Assembly: GCA_037976565.1 (NCBI GenBank)
Contig: CP137686.1
Coordinates: 2,770,019-2,834,018, forward strand
DNA from: Mesocentrotus franciscanus
Lineage: Eukaryota > Echinodermata > Echinoidea > Camarodonta > Strongylocentrotidae
DNA: 64,000 nt
Reading direction: 5' to 3'
The notes beneath the pieces were generated by a model, which did no database searches, had not been told where the DNA came from, and worked only from the letters and a program-made list of their open reading frames with translations. Numbering within the stretch: the stretch's first letter is position 1; every line of letters starts with the position of its first letter. This document shows, in pieces, positions 36,520 to 48,415 of this stretch. The position numbers and the translations under genes are program-made.

Positions 36520-38380
36520 ATTTATCTTTGGGAAACATCGAAAACAAAACCAGTGACGCTGCGTGACAAATATTATAGAAAGCTCAAGAATAACATAACA
36601 TTTAATGATGCCTTCAGGCTGTCATTTTCCGTGACATGACTCCGGCTCAGAAAGCAGTTAAAAAGAAAATCGCCCCAGGCAGGAAAATGGTTTAATAAGA
36701 AAATGATGCGACTTATCCGAGGTCTATACCCTGTCTTGCCCGATACCACCCGCAGACCTTTCAGTAATTGGAGCTTTCAAAATGATTTCTCCAACCTTCG
36801 CTTATCCGCCGGATTCCGACGGTTAGTTCTCACTGCATACGCCACGACTGAACATTACCACATCCGCTGTCCTCGGGGGAGGATGAGGCTACGTGAAGAA
36901 TAGGTGATTTCCAAGGGGCGGTGCGAAAGTTTTTTAGCGGAAAAAATTTGACGAATTTCCTCGGAGACACGCCGACGTGCCGCTGCGTGAATTTTGAATG
37001 TTTTATTACGTTTGTTTCCTTCGTTTGCTTTTCTCATCGCGGTGAGATGTTTTATCATTAAGTAATAATGATTCTGCACCCGCTTCTGACGGTGCCGCAG
37101 GACAACGACTTTGTGATTCGTGATTAAGTTTTGTTCGTGATCCAACTTCATTTTTATTGCATGGGACTGCGGCAAAGTTTATGTTGACACACGATATATA
37201 GCATGCCGTCCGTATACAAATGCTTTGGGTGATTTTACTGTGTTCAGTTAAGACGTTTTACATGCATTTCTATCATTTCAACTGTAGATAATTCATAGCA
37301 AAATTTCTTAGAATTTCACTGATGATTGCGAGAATATCACAGAGGTAAATTTAAAAATTCTCACAAATTTAATTTGATTTAGTGGGTAACGCAGTTGGTA
37401 ATATATTTAGAAATATCTACATTGTTCCTTAACTGATTATTAATGTATTTTCAATCCTGCAGAATTTGTTATCACACATAACATTTTCACTCATTCGAAA
37501 AACTGGTTTATTTCTTTTTTATTTATTTATCTATTGTTCCACTACATTTTTTTTTTTGGGGGGGGGGGTGGAAGGGTTGCGGTCTCATTAAAACATTGAA
37601 ACAATTGTTTTACTCCCCACATGTGGTTTTGTCCTTCTTATCAAACTTCAAGTTGTTCCCATGTACTATGCGTTCATCTGCTTATTCTTTTTTCTTACTC
37701 CTTTGTACTTTCTCTCTCTCTCTCTCTCAGTCTTGGAAGCTGTGACAAAATATCAAATTATTTAAATTGTCTTGGGAATTAAAATAATCACTAAAACATA
37801 TTTGTCACTCCTCCCCCTCAACAAAAGAAAACGTTTGTAAAGCACACTCAGAAAAAAACAAGAAGTACACTGTATTTTAAAAGAGATACATTTGTATTCC
37901 CTCACAATTAATGGTTATTTAGGATGAATCCTGTCATTCTTTCAATTATTATATGATAACTAAAGAGATGATAAGTATATTACTAAAAAATCTGAAAATA
38001 GCAACGAAAACACCTACAGAATAAGCTGTACGTCTTACCCGCTTTTTGCGATTTACTCAGTTGAGGGCAAGAAAATAAGCGTCTATGTTCTTTGCCTTTT
38101 TCCTATATTATATGATAAAGCGATATGCATTAATGCAGACTGAAATCAGTTTCATTTTTCACTTCTAAGCTAGATAATAGTTAAACTCGAGGTTTGAACC
38201 CCTAAAATGAAGTCATAAAAAGGTCACGAATTAGTCGTTGGAAAGTCATTTATCGATATATATCAAGTTTCTTGGCAGACTGATTTAATCACAGAAGAAT
38301 TCTTTATTAATTGAGTTCTGCCAGTTATAAAAGAAATAGCCTGGAATTACTCACATGATGTCACCCGAGCTCATCTCATA
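36520..38380. other. No gene recognised
   Basis: 36600-37180 is less AT-rich, with overlapping frames on both strands (plus 36703, minus 36855). Neither has a recognised motif. The rest is AT-rich. Confidence 0.4.
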
Positions 38381-38383
38381 TCT

Positions 38384-38910
38384 CAGTCACACCTCCAACC
38401 CGACCGATTCTTGGTCGTTGGGGGGTAATGTAATCGTTGTCTAGTTCGGTCTGTCGTCTGTCTGGACTCGATGTCGGCGGTGTGACTGTATACTGTGATA
38501 TCCTAAGTCAGTCACACCGCCAAACCGGCTCTACACCAAACTCCAAACCGACCGATTATTTTCCGTTCAGGGTACTGTGATATTTGTTCGTTAGATTTGT
38601 TATCGGTCTGATATCGGTCTCGATGGTGTGACTGTATACTGTGTTAGTCCACCTCAGCCACATCGCTTAACCGACTCCACACTGACTCCACACCAACTCC
38701 ACACCAACCAGAGTTTTTTTTTTTTCGTTTGTGGTAATCTTCTGTTCGATATGTCGTCTGTCTCGGTATCGTTTCACGAAACTGTCGTTAGAACAAGTTC
38801 ACCGACATCCCGTTGAAACGCGGGTGTTAACGTCAATGGGATGTCGGTGAACTTGTACGTGAACCAGTCTCGTGAAACGATGCCCCGATGTCGGACTCGT
38901 TGGTGTGGCA
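38384..38910. mobile_element. Foldback element with internal hairpins
   Basis: Repeated cagtcacacc and inverse ggtgtgactg units about 130 bp apart, several accgaccgatt copies, and a strong inner hairpin. In the hairpin, 38793-38811 pairs perfectly with 38838-38856 (acaagttcaccgacatccc), continued outward by 38769-38784 with 38865-38880. Confidence 0.65.
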
Positions 38911-39716
38911 GGGGCGTCACCGGGGAAGTGAAACGCATACAACTTTGGTAGTAGGTATTAAGTTGACAATGTTGACGCCGAGTTTCTTAGGCTGATTCTA
39001 ATATGATGAACCCCGATGATGATTGCCTATCAGCCGATGAAAGGCATTTAATTTCGCGGAGGGAAAAGTGGAAGCCAATTGCAGAAAGATGTGTTCTTGG
39101 CTTTCTCATGACGTAGAAGACATAAATTCAGTGATTGCGCCATCAACGATGATTATTGCCCTAAGATTGATCGTAATGTGATCTGTGCTGATGATTAATA
39201 CGGAGGAGATAATGATTTTTTTTTCTTAGATGAAGCATCACGTGTTGAAAATCTCTCTTTGAGTGGTTTGTAAGAAGTGGTTCATGGTAAGGACAGGATG
39301 AAAATAAACCTTGCCGTGGAAAAACATTCAGGAGTAATGCCAAGCAAGAAGGGAAATCAAGTATTGCTCAAGGAAAGAGGTTAAACTGTAATTGATTTGC
39401 AGTCAGTAGTTTGACACAAAACTGTATTTTCTGTTTTATAAATCTTTCTATTTCTACAGAAAATTATACTTGCAGACATGATAAATAGATAGGGAAACAC
39501 TAAATCTGCTTATAGAGAAGGGGAGGTAGAGTGGAGGCAGAGAGAAAGAGACTGATATAATGACGAATAGATAAATAAACCTTGAATATAAATGGATATA
39601 TATATATATATATAATGAAGTGTTTTGATAGAAAGTGATAGATAGACTGATGAATGAATACCTAGAACTAAAGAAAGTAAAATGAAGGATAGTATACAAA
39701 TATACACTGTCTTGAG

Positions 39717-39836
39717 AGGTTCTGGTTAAAGCTATGCGCAAGAGGTGACTCCAATAGTACTATTTGCTGAGGGGCGCAGCCCCGAAGCAAATGGTACTTT
39801 TGGAGTCACCGAGTAGTATAGTATTAACCAGTACCT
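39717..39836. repeat. Near-perfect palindrome (about 120 bp)
   Basis: Outer arms aggttctggttaa and ttaaccagtacct. Inner stem 39744-39810 runs ggtgactcca to tggagtcacc, with a gcag loop inside ggggc/gcccc. It could be a compact palindromic MITE. Confidence 0.7.
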
Positions 39837-39864
39837 CGAATAGAAGGCAGGGTATATTTGTTTT

Positions 39865-40182
39865 ATATCCTGCATCAAAAATTTATTTTATTAAAAAAAT
39901 TAAAAAAAATAAAAAAACATTTTTGGGACAAAGAAAATTTAGAACAAAAAAATGTCAATTTTTATCTAAAAAGATTTAGAATATTTTGTTTTCATTAAAT
40001 TAAGATTTGAAGAAAGAAAAAAAAATTCAATAAAAAAAATTTTAAAAAAAAATTGTCAACTCCCAAATAGTACTCCCAAATAGTACTCTCATATAGTACT
40101 TTCTCAAAATAGTTCAAATATTTCTGGTCATGTGACGAGCTCTCAACCAATCAAAAGCCAACAAATTTTTGATGCAGGATAT
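39865..40182. mobile_element. Inverted-repeat element, AT-rich interior
   Basis: A perfect 20-bp inverted pair, atatcctgcatcaaaaattt, at both ends. The interior is almost only A and T on one side plus three catatagtact-like units. It adjoins the palindrome at 39717 and may form one composite with it. Confidence 0.6.
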
Positions 40183-40254
40183 AAATAGAGTTAGATAGAA
40201 AGCCAAGGGAGTGAGGGGAAAGGGGTAAGCTTTGGCCCCAAGTCGTTGGGGATA

Positions 40255-40350
40255 AGTTAGTAGTAGTTGTTGTAGTAGTAGTAGTAGTAGTAGTAGTAGC
40301 ATTATCAGTGGTAGTAGCAGTAGAAGTAGTAGAAGTAGTAGTAGTAGTAT

Positions 40351-40391
<41 letters not shown>

Positions 40392-40431
40392 ATAGTAGTA
40401 ATAGTAGTAGTAGTAATAGTAGTAGTAGTAA

Positions 40432-40480
<49 letters not shown>

Positions 40481-40495
40481 TGTAGTAGTAGTATC
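40255..40495 (+). repeat. (AGT)n microsatellite
   Basis: Nearly pure agt triplets over 240 bp, giving spurious poly-Val and poly-Leu frames. Confidence 0.95.
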
Positions 40496-40844
40496 ATTAT
40501 TTTATACCCAATTCTATGAGTTGAATATAAAACTGAAAACAGAAACCCATAAGAAAGAGAATGCATTGCGTAGAGACAGCGAAGGAGTACATGTAATCAC
40601 ATTCAACATTCCCTTAAGAATGTAAAATGTAAAAAATATCAACGTGTGCATGCGCATTAAACATGAAATGTCATTGGTCGATTGCAATAACCGAGATGGA
40701 CTATATCACGTGATATTCTTCATTGCCCTAGGTTCTCCTGATATGAAATTACCTGTCGTAATGGCAGGACGGAAACCAAATGTGATGCGAGTTGTCGCGC
40801 ACCCGTTCACATTGCTCAAAATCTCTTCAGTAAGATTTATACAT

Positions 40845-40925
40845 TAGATAGATAAAGTTGAGATCTGACCATGCGATTACAATGTGGAAGAAAAACATAA
40901 GTAAAGTATAGTTCTGTACTGCATA
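40845..40925 (+). mobile_element. MITE family 1, left-end fragment
   Basis: gataaagttgagatctgacc followed by atgcgattacaatgtgg matches the family's left end; the rest is lost. Confidence 0.55.
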
Positions 40926-41211
40926 ATAATAATGACGATAAATAATGATTTACTTACCCAATGGAATGTACACTTCCTGACTGAGTTCCTAAAAACTCAA
41001 AACTGTATAGCGTTAATTGTTGAATATTACAGACTTCCATATTATTTTGCAGAATATGATATAGAGATGAGAAGAAATCGCAAACAGTTGACTGTACATA
41101 GAGGCGAAGAAAGCAACTGAGGAGTTAATCTTAATATAATGATTAGCAGACCATTTCTAGTCAAGATTAGTTCCATATCTCAACCAGTCAAAGTAACCCG
41201 ACCTACATACA

Positions 41212-41311
41212 GTCTTTCGGATGGTGACGTTAAAGGTCGGTCCCCAGACGTAAATAATCATATCTGATTGATACACGTCTGTAAAAACACAATTACACAC
41301 ACACGCACACA
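41212..41311 (+). mobile_element. SINE, 7SL-like family, 3' fragment
   Basis: Contains only the 3' body (gtctttcggatggtgacg to cacgtctgtaaaaaca) and the (CA)n tail. 5' truncation is typical of target-primed reverse transcription. Confidence 0.8.
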
Positions 41312-41814
41312 GTTAACAACTAAATTATTCATACACCTTGAAAATTTGATGGGAGTGTGTGTTTTTCACACCTCAAAAATAAAAGGTGGACTGGTTAAAT
41401 TGGGGCCTTTGTGTAATACTTTGAGAACATAAGTCGGGACAAAATAATTTTTCACATACTTAATTTGTTTTTTTGTTTTTTACAAAACTCCGTAAGGGTA
41501 TGAATAATGTAGTTGTTGACTGTATCTCTTGATGTAATTGAGGACAGAGGGGCACTGGAGTTCATTAAACTACTTTCGTTGTTTGACTCTAGGATAAATG
41601 CATTCACGTCTTCAGTAGATAGCGCACGTACATCAATCTGCTTTGCCCTATATACGTGACGTGTTACCAGTCTCTTTGTAGATTATGATTGTTGATGTTA
41701 CAGATACCATGGTGCTAATGAGGTGCAAAGAGGTAAAGTGAGTGTGACATTTGATACGGAGATTAATATTGTCTGTCACCCATCACATTTCTGAATCTTG
41801 AGTGACACCCCCCC

Positions 41815-42178
41815 ATCTATCCATGTCTCTGTCTGTCTGTCTCTTTCTCTCTCTTTCTCTCCCCCTCTCTCTTTCTGGATCTGTCTATCATTCTTACTCG
41901 CTGATTATCTGTCGTTCCTTCTCTTATTCTATCTATGTCTCTCGCTCTGCTTATATCATCATCCGCTGTCCCTTCGTATATTTCTCCATGTAGCTATCTC
42001 TTATACCCCCTATCTGTCTTTCACTTTATCTCTCTCTATATATATCTCTTTGTTTCTCTCATTCTCTCTCTCTCTCTCCTTCTCTATAGCTCCCTCTCTC
42101 TCTCTCTCTCTCCTTCTCTATAGCTCCCTCTCTCTCTCTCTCTCTCTCTCTCAGTCTCTCTTCATCTCTTTCTCTCAC
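41815..42178 (+). repeat. (CT)n region with a duplicated piece
   Basis: cttctctatagctccctctc occurs twice about 38 bp apart inside the CT tract. Confidence 0.85.
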
Positions 42179-42339
42179 GTAACCGCCTTAAATTCACTTA
42201 TAACCGTTATAAACACGCCTGATGTCACCATAAATGCCTACAATACCTATGCAAGGAACCCCCTTGCCAGACAATCCTGCATCGTCCTCTATTAGCAACA
42301 TTTTAAAGTCTATCTGACCGCGTCAACTGAAGTGAGGGA

Positions 42340-42485
42340 GTACTGTGGTATATTGGTGGAGACTCCTGATTATCATTCGGAAGGTCCCGGGTTCGATCCT
42401 TTGATCGGCAACGCTGGGGTAAAAGCAACTGCATGCCCTCAGAAAGAACAGTTTTTACACTGATGAGGCTGCCCCGGGTTAAACA
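42340..42485 (+). mobile_element. tRNA-derived SINE, family C
   Basis: tattggtggagactcctgat (A-box-like), cccgggttcgatcct (B box), then catgccctcagaaagaac and gatgaggctgccccgggtt. Too diverged at the 3' side of the arm to fold as a true tRNA. Confidence 0.6.
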
Positions 42486-42562
42486 AAATCATAAAGATCA
42501 ATGAATATTTATTTCTTCCTCATTTTTTTAAATTCCACACTCCGCCACGCAGGAGAAACTTG

Positions 42563-42749
42563 TGTGTGTGTGTGTATTGGGTTTTTACAGACGTGTATCA
42601 ATCAGATATGATTATTTACGTCTGGGGACCGACCTTTAACGTCACCATCCGAAAGACGCGATTCAGTTTCGAACCTGCGTCCTTGGCTGAATCAGTTTGT
42701 AACATCCACTGTTAGCTGGATTACAGGCGCACGCCACAACGCCTAGTTA
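42563..42749 (-). mobile_element. SINE, 7SL-like head, full length with target duplication
   Basis: Flanked by a perfect 12-bp duplication, aggagaaacttg (42551-42562 and 42750-42761). Read on the minus strand it begins with ggcgttgtggcgtgcgcctg followed by taatccagcta, closely like the 5' Alu domain of SRP (7SL) RNA. A B-box-like ggttcgaaac follows, then a conserved 3' body ending in a (CA)n tail. Other copies lie at 16178, 41212 and 56596. Confidence 0.85.
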
Positions 42750-43309
42750 AGGAGAAACTTGATATCGTTTTCCCTTTTTATTTTAATCCCCATGTCTGCT
42801 CACTATTCTCTGTTCTAATTGCCTGTCACGATATGCATGTTATATCATCATGAATACATGGTTTGGGGGATACGTGGTCATCCTCGTGTAACAAATACCA
42901 GTCCCTCGAGGTTCACAACAAATTAATTGGAACACAGTGGACTAGAGGAGATGAAACAGTCATGACATACATGTGCGATGTTGTGGTAGTGCTTTTGAAT
43001 ATTTAATCGGGACAAGGTTATTTTCTTAAACCCATTTTGGAAAAAAATTGTTTTTGTATCATTTCCGAGTGTATCGAATTTGTATGCGAAAAAAGGACAA
43101 GGTCAACATTGAACATTGATACTAGAATGATATTTTTTGTTAAATTAATGATTGAGTTATTACCTTACTTTTGGCAAACAGGGTAAAGTTTGAAAACAAA
43201 ATCATAACGTAGTAAGAGGCACATTAATACAAAACTGGCAAATTTGCTGCGATAACATTTTGAATGGGGGGTGTTACCTAATTCGTTTGCCTTTGATTAT
43301 AAACGCATC

Positions 43310-44110
43310 CCATGTACAATGTGAATTGGATGTGCCGGAGACACCATTCTGCCTTCCGTAACAATATGTGTATATCATGTGACATTAATATTACAAACAT
43401 TCTCCAAGGGTTGTTTGAGGGTTGCTTTACCTGACTGCTAGAGACACATATAAATGCTTGTAAGTAAGCAACCAGGGGACCGACGACTTTAAGTCCTCTC
43501 CGATGGACTTTGGTAATGAGGATTAAAGCCTTACCAAAGGGCACGAGCGCGTTGACTTGGTTTCGAACCCGGGTTTCAACGGACTGCAAGACATCACATT
43601 GTGAATGGGATCAGCCAGGGTTCGAACTCAGAACCTTCTGGTTGACGTTTAATTAATTTTGTTCACGATGTCTCATAAACGTTCAATAATCGAGCTCAGT
43701 GTAGTGTAAATTCAATCCATGTTCAGTGTGAATGGTGATTACTGGAGACAGTTCATCCAGAAAGGGTTCGAACCCAAAACCTTCTGGTTTACGGTCAATT
43801 AATTATCTCCCAATGTCCCTTAATCGTTCACTAACCGAGCTCTGTGTAGTGTGCTTTCAATCGATGTCAAGGGTAAATAGGATGTACTGGAGACAATACA
43901 TCCACAAAGGGTTCGAACCAAAAACCTTCCAGTTGCTGGTCATTCGCTCTTTCACGGTGCCCCGTATATCATGTATGAACGAAGGTCAGTTTAGTGTAAA
44001 CGCAGTCCATGTTCAGTGTGCATAGGATGTATTGGAGACACGAGTCTGCCTAATAATAACACTCATGTGTATATGATGTGACGTTTATTACAAACATTCT
44101 CCACGGTTGG
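43310..44110 (-). repeat. Tandem array, period about 145 bp, with B-box-like cores
   Basis: gggttcgaac occurs at 43618, 43764 and 43909 with shared flanks (aaccttctggtt, cgagctc.gtgtagtgt, atgt.ctggagac). A flanking piece (gtatatcatgtgacattaat, caaacattctcca) appears at both the left (43370) and right (44070) ends. Confidence 0.75.
43455..43590 (-). mobile_element. Probable SINE (tRNA-like B box)
   Basis: Minus strand: cccgggttcgaaaccaagtc, then ctcgtgccctttggtaaggc and gtcggtcccctggttgctta. The layout (B box, then a body with cgtgccctttgg) resembles other SINEs here. It leads into the 145-bp tandem array. Confidence 0.5.
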
Positions 44111-44699
44111 CGAGTGAGATGATATCCTCTTGATTACAGTCAAACATAAAGAAGATGGAAGCAATGTGAAGAAAATTAGGACGGGTAAAGCTTCAGTGAC
44201 GTTTTGATTATTTCGATTGAGCAAAAAAGTAGGGTAATAAATGGAAGAAAGGGGACATGATGGTGGGCAATGCACGACAGAAAACATATGATATTTTTTT
44301 CAATAGGCCAAACAAAAAATGTCAACAAGCCAAATTACGTCAGGAGGAAGGGAATGCTGACATTTTCTGCCAGAATATCAGCTTTTCACTTTCCAAATGT
44401 TGGCAGTTTATTTCAGTGAAAATGTATTTTTGTCATCAAAATATACCTGTTTCACTAACCGAATATAAGTCAGTGGTTGCGGTGGACAATAACCCCCCTC
44501 CGAGGACAATTACCCCCCGAAAAAAGCAAAAAAAAAACATAAATATGCACACACACAAAAAAAAAAAAATCTCCATACAGATACGAGAGGGCGTATTTCT
44601 TTGTTGGACTGCCCAGACAGTGCTCGTTTATGCGCAGTTGTTGTTGTTGTTTTTTTATGTTGTTTGCTGTTGTTTATTATTATGACAAGCCATTAAACC

Positions 44700-44901
44700 A
44701 ACTGTCTCTCTCCCTCTCTCTCTCTCTTTCTCTCTCTCTCACTCTCTCTCTCTCTCTCTCTCCCTCTCTCCTAATCTCTATCTATCTGTCTATCCATCTT
44801 TCTTCTTTCTCTATTTTCTTTCCTTTTTCTTCGTCACTTCTCTATCTCTTAATCCTTCTCTTTAGTTTTCTTTGTCTTTTTCTCTCCCCACCCCAAATCC
44901 T

Positions 44902-44965
<64 letters not shown>

Positions 44966-45000
44966 TTCTCTCTCTATTTCTCTATATCTATCTATATGTC
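44700..45000 (+). repeat. (CT)n microsatellite
   Basis: Two blocks, 44700-44770 and 44900-44990. Confidence 0.9.
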
Positions 45001-45099
45001 TGTCTTGTATGTGTTCTTCTGTTTCTCTCATCCAGCCCCCTTTCTCTTCTTTATTCTGTTTTGATGGACTCATTTCCAGTTTTATTTATAAAATAACCC

Positions 45100-46125
45100 G
45101 TTACGAGGTTAACTATGACGTCATCGATCTCTGTCAAAGTAATACAGACGAACTAAGCGAACTAAGGAAGACTGATGAGTAATATCAACCGGCTAAACAT
45201 GACATAATAAAAGCACGACAGGAAAAGCCGGTGTCATTATAAAGCTATTCAAGACTCAATCAGTAACGCGTTCCTAATGTATGTTACATTATGAAATCAT
45301 TACTGTTTAAATCAGAATAATGGCACAGTCTGGGTTGTGGCGTAGTTAGAAGATGTGGTGGATATCCCTCCCCAACAAAAAAAAGCTTCAATCGGCAACC
45401 CCTTATAATCTTCAGCAAATTTAGTATTAAAAAGAACATTTATTTTGTTACCCGAACACAAATCCGGAGACATATTTGAGGAAAATTTAACGCGAAATCT
45501 GGAATGGCATGACCCACCCCTCCCCTTTTTTCTGTTCTATATCAGCCATGGCACAGATGCCCACAGAGTTTACAATACTTTTTAGTTGAGGACCGCTAAT
45601 ATCTTAGTTCTATCGCGTGGTATAAACGGATATAATGGCGTTAGTGGATTAGGATTTTGTTAGAATTAAGAATAAGGAGGTATTCTTATTGATTTCATTC
45701 TTCTTCTTTTTTCATCTTATGAAAATATGCTCAGAAAGTATTACCTAGTTAAATCCGAAACGAACAGCGCAAAACCCTTTTAATAAATCGACTAACAAAA
45801 TATAAGATTGAAAGATCCAAAGTTACTTGTGATGTATTGCAGTATCCCTACCATTTTACCAAGATGGCACATCATCCATTTAAGGTCCATGCATATCTGA
45901 TAGTATTTATCACATAAGCACCACATCATAGTTGTGATTCGATCCTTTAGATGTATATTGATCAAAAGGATAAATGTATCGAGGTATCTCCACCTGTCTT
46001 TTATCGACCTTGTTGATCTAATACATTTTAGTAGAAAATGGAAAGCGAAGGCCCTATTTGGGTAGCAATGCAATGTGAAAAGTTATTTTAAAAAACAGTG
46101 ATAGGGCTTGAAGGACATTATAAAG
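45100..46125. other. No gene recognised
   Basis: AT-rich, with short chance frames only. Confidence 0.45.
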
Positions 46126-46127
46126 GT

Positions 46128-46520
46128 AGATGCTTATGATGATGGTGATAGTATTAGTAGTGGTGATGGTGATGATGATTATGATGGTGGTAATAATACT
46201 GCTGATGATGATGATGGTGTTTGTGATGTTGATGGCGATGGTGGTGATGATGATGGTGATGGTGGTGTTGGTGATGTTAATTAGAGTGACAATATTAATA
46301 TTGATGATGATAATGATGATGATGACGATGGTGAATAATCATGATTATTATGGTGATGATGATGATGATGATGATGATTTTTATGATGATGATGATGATG
46401 ATGATGATGATGGTGATGATTGTGATGACGATGATGGTGATGATGATGTGGTGCTAGCAATGTGGATGATGATGACGATGATGTTATTCATGGCAACAAT
46501 GATGATGACGAGGAATAGCA
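46128..46520 (+). repeat. (GAT)n-rich low-complexity tract
   Basis: gatgatggtgat variants over about 390 bp; the open frame (poly-Met, then poly-Asp) is an artefact. Confidence 0.9.
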
Positions 46521-47088
46521 TGTTCTGCTAAGGCTGTATGGATGACGATAGGGATATTCGTAATAATGATGATGGTTATTACAGACCACTTTGATGTGTA
46601 TAATATTCGAAGCAGTTCCTCTATTTTATAAACAAATATTCATCCAGGGTGGAATATAAATCACGTGACAAGACGATTGCATCGCAGATGCTCATCATTT
46701 ATTCACGATACTGAATATCCTAAGTAACATTATGTTAATGGTGGTATTGACGAGTGGGACACAAAATGAGGTCAGTGGCTTTAAAAACCTCGAAATCTCA
46801 TCACCAAAAGTGTCAAATGCTGGCATTCTTTACCTCATCATCAGCAAGGCTATGATGAAAACTGGATCTCTTGTTTATATTTCGAGCCCATCTCTGCCAT
46901 CTCTTTCAAATGTCATTTTCTGTATTAATTTCCAGTCGGTTTACTTTAGACTGAGCCGGTTTCGAATTTCCCTAGGGCGTGGAAATTCGCAGCTCCTCGC
47001 TCGATAAAACTCGTATTGGATCTGCGATGAAATGGGGTGAACGGGGACCGTAGGTTTAAATTCTCGTCATAGTTGCATTACTTTAACA

Positions 47089-47481
47089 CCCCTTTCAGAC
47101 TACCAAGTTTCTTCGTATGGATATGCGAAAATCGTGTAGGTATACCCAAATATTGTTTTCTAGTCTGATCGTCATAAAGCGAAATTCAAGTTTGAGCATC
47201 GTTTCGAACGTAAACTCAATAAAGAATAAAAGGTTTCGTTCTAGTCTGAAGGTCGCATCTTACGAAAACCGTATTACTGGGCAGGCTTAAATTGCGCTTG
47301 CGTGCTGTTGATTGGCCAGCTGCCATGTCAACCAACCTCTTCAAAACTAGTTTCCTGACATACGACGTTTCTTTACACGATGTTGCTCTCCAGTCTGAAC
47401 GCCCCTGTTGCCATACGATGATTCTTTATACGACTTTTCTTTAAAGAGTTTCGTATAAATGATCTCTAGTCTGAACGGCCT
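47089..47481. mobile_element. Foldback element related in style to that at 20943
   Basis: Ends cctttcagactac and gtctgaacggcc are imperfect inverted copies. tagtctgaa occurs three to four times inside, mixed with tacgacgtttctttac and tttatacgac words also seen in the 20943 element. Confidence 0.5.
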
Positions 47482-48194
47482 ATTTGTCCAAGGTTCACAT
47501 AGATCTATTCTGAACTCTGATAATTATTTATGGCAAGTATTAAATCTATCTGGGACTTTGGCACGAGTCCAATGTAGAAATAGATGATTACGACCATCAA
47601 AGAAAATAACGTGCAGTTTCACATTTATGAAGGAGATGAATGATTACACGTCAGAGGTCTGAGACCTGAAAATCAAACGACAAAATAGTGTTTTAAAAAA
47701 GAAAAACATATCTTGAATGTACGTGTAAACGCTAAGATGAATTATGTGGGGTTTTCATTCTTCTTTTTGTTCTTCAAATAAACTAGATTTTACACGCAGT
47801 ACATTCTTTAAACGGAGTATTCAGCGTTGAAACTATGACAAATATTAAAGTGCAATTATATGGTTCATGCTAAATACTACGTCTCTTTTTTAGAGGTGCA
47901 GCTTCGTAGTCTGTTGAAGAAAGCAGAGTGGATTTTTTGTGTGAAGCATCTTTAGGGGTGATGAAATGTTAGAAATGCACCCTGTAATGTTCTTTCCACC
48001 ATAGAAAATGGGGCTATTCGGACATGTTTACGGTTGAAAGATTTTTTAAGAACTCGTGTGTACGATACATGCGTCGGAACGATTCAATCTTTTATTAATT
48101 CATGGGTTTTAAACGAATGACGAGGTCTCTATAAGAGGTTCGAAAGATTTTAGTTACCAACAATTGAAAATTTCCGGCAATCAACACCAAGTGT

Positions 48195-48415
48195 AAATAG
48201 AAGACAGATGAAGAAAGAGAACAAGAAGAAGAAAAAAAGGAGGAAAAAAGGAAGAGGAGGAGAAAGTGGAAAAGAATAAAAAGGAGGAGACCAGAAAAAG
48301 CAGTAGTAGGAAGAAGAGATGGAGAAGAAAAACGAATCGGAAAAGAAGAAGAAAAAGAAAAAGAAGAAGAAGAAGGAGGAGGAGGAGGAAGAGAAGGAGG
48401 AGGGAGAGACAGAAA
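48195..48415 (+). repeat. Polypurine tract, (gaa/gga)n
   Basis: About 220 bp of almost only A and G on the plus strand. Confidence 0.85.

Noticed and set aside
36703..37175. Overlapping frames on both strands in a GC-richer patch
   Set aside because: No recognised motif on either strand and no credible splice sites; composition alone is not enough.
40114..40566. 150-codon poly-Leu frame and its poly-Val mirror
   Set aside because: Translation of an (AGT)n microsatellite.
42355..42415. Functional tRNA gene
   Set aside because: A- and B-box-like words are present but the acceptor and anticodon stems do not pair; a conserved SINE body follows.
43278..43589. 103-codon minus-strand frame
   Set aside because: Runs through SINE and array sequence with tRNA-like motifs.
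46130..46531. 133-codon Met/Asp-rich frame
   Set aside because: Translation of a (GAT)n tract.
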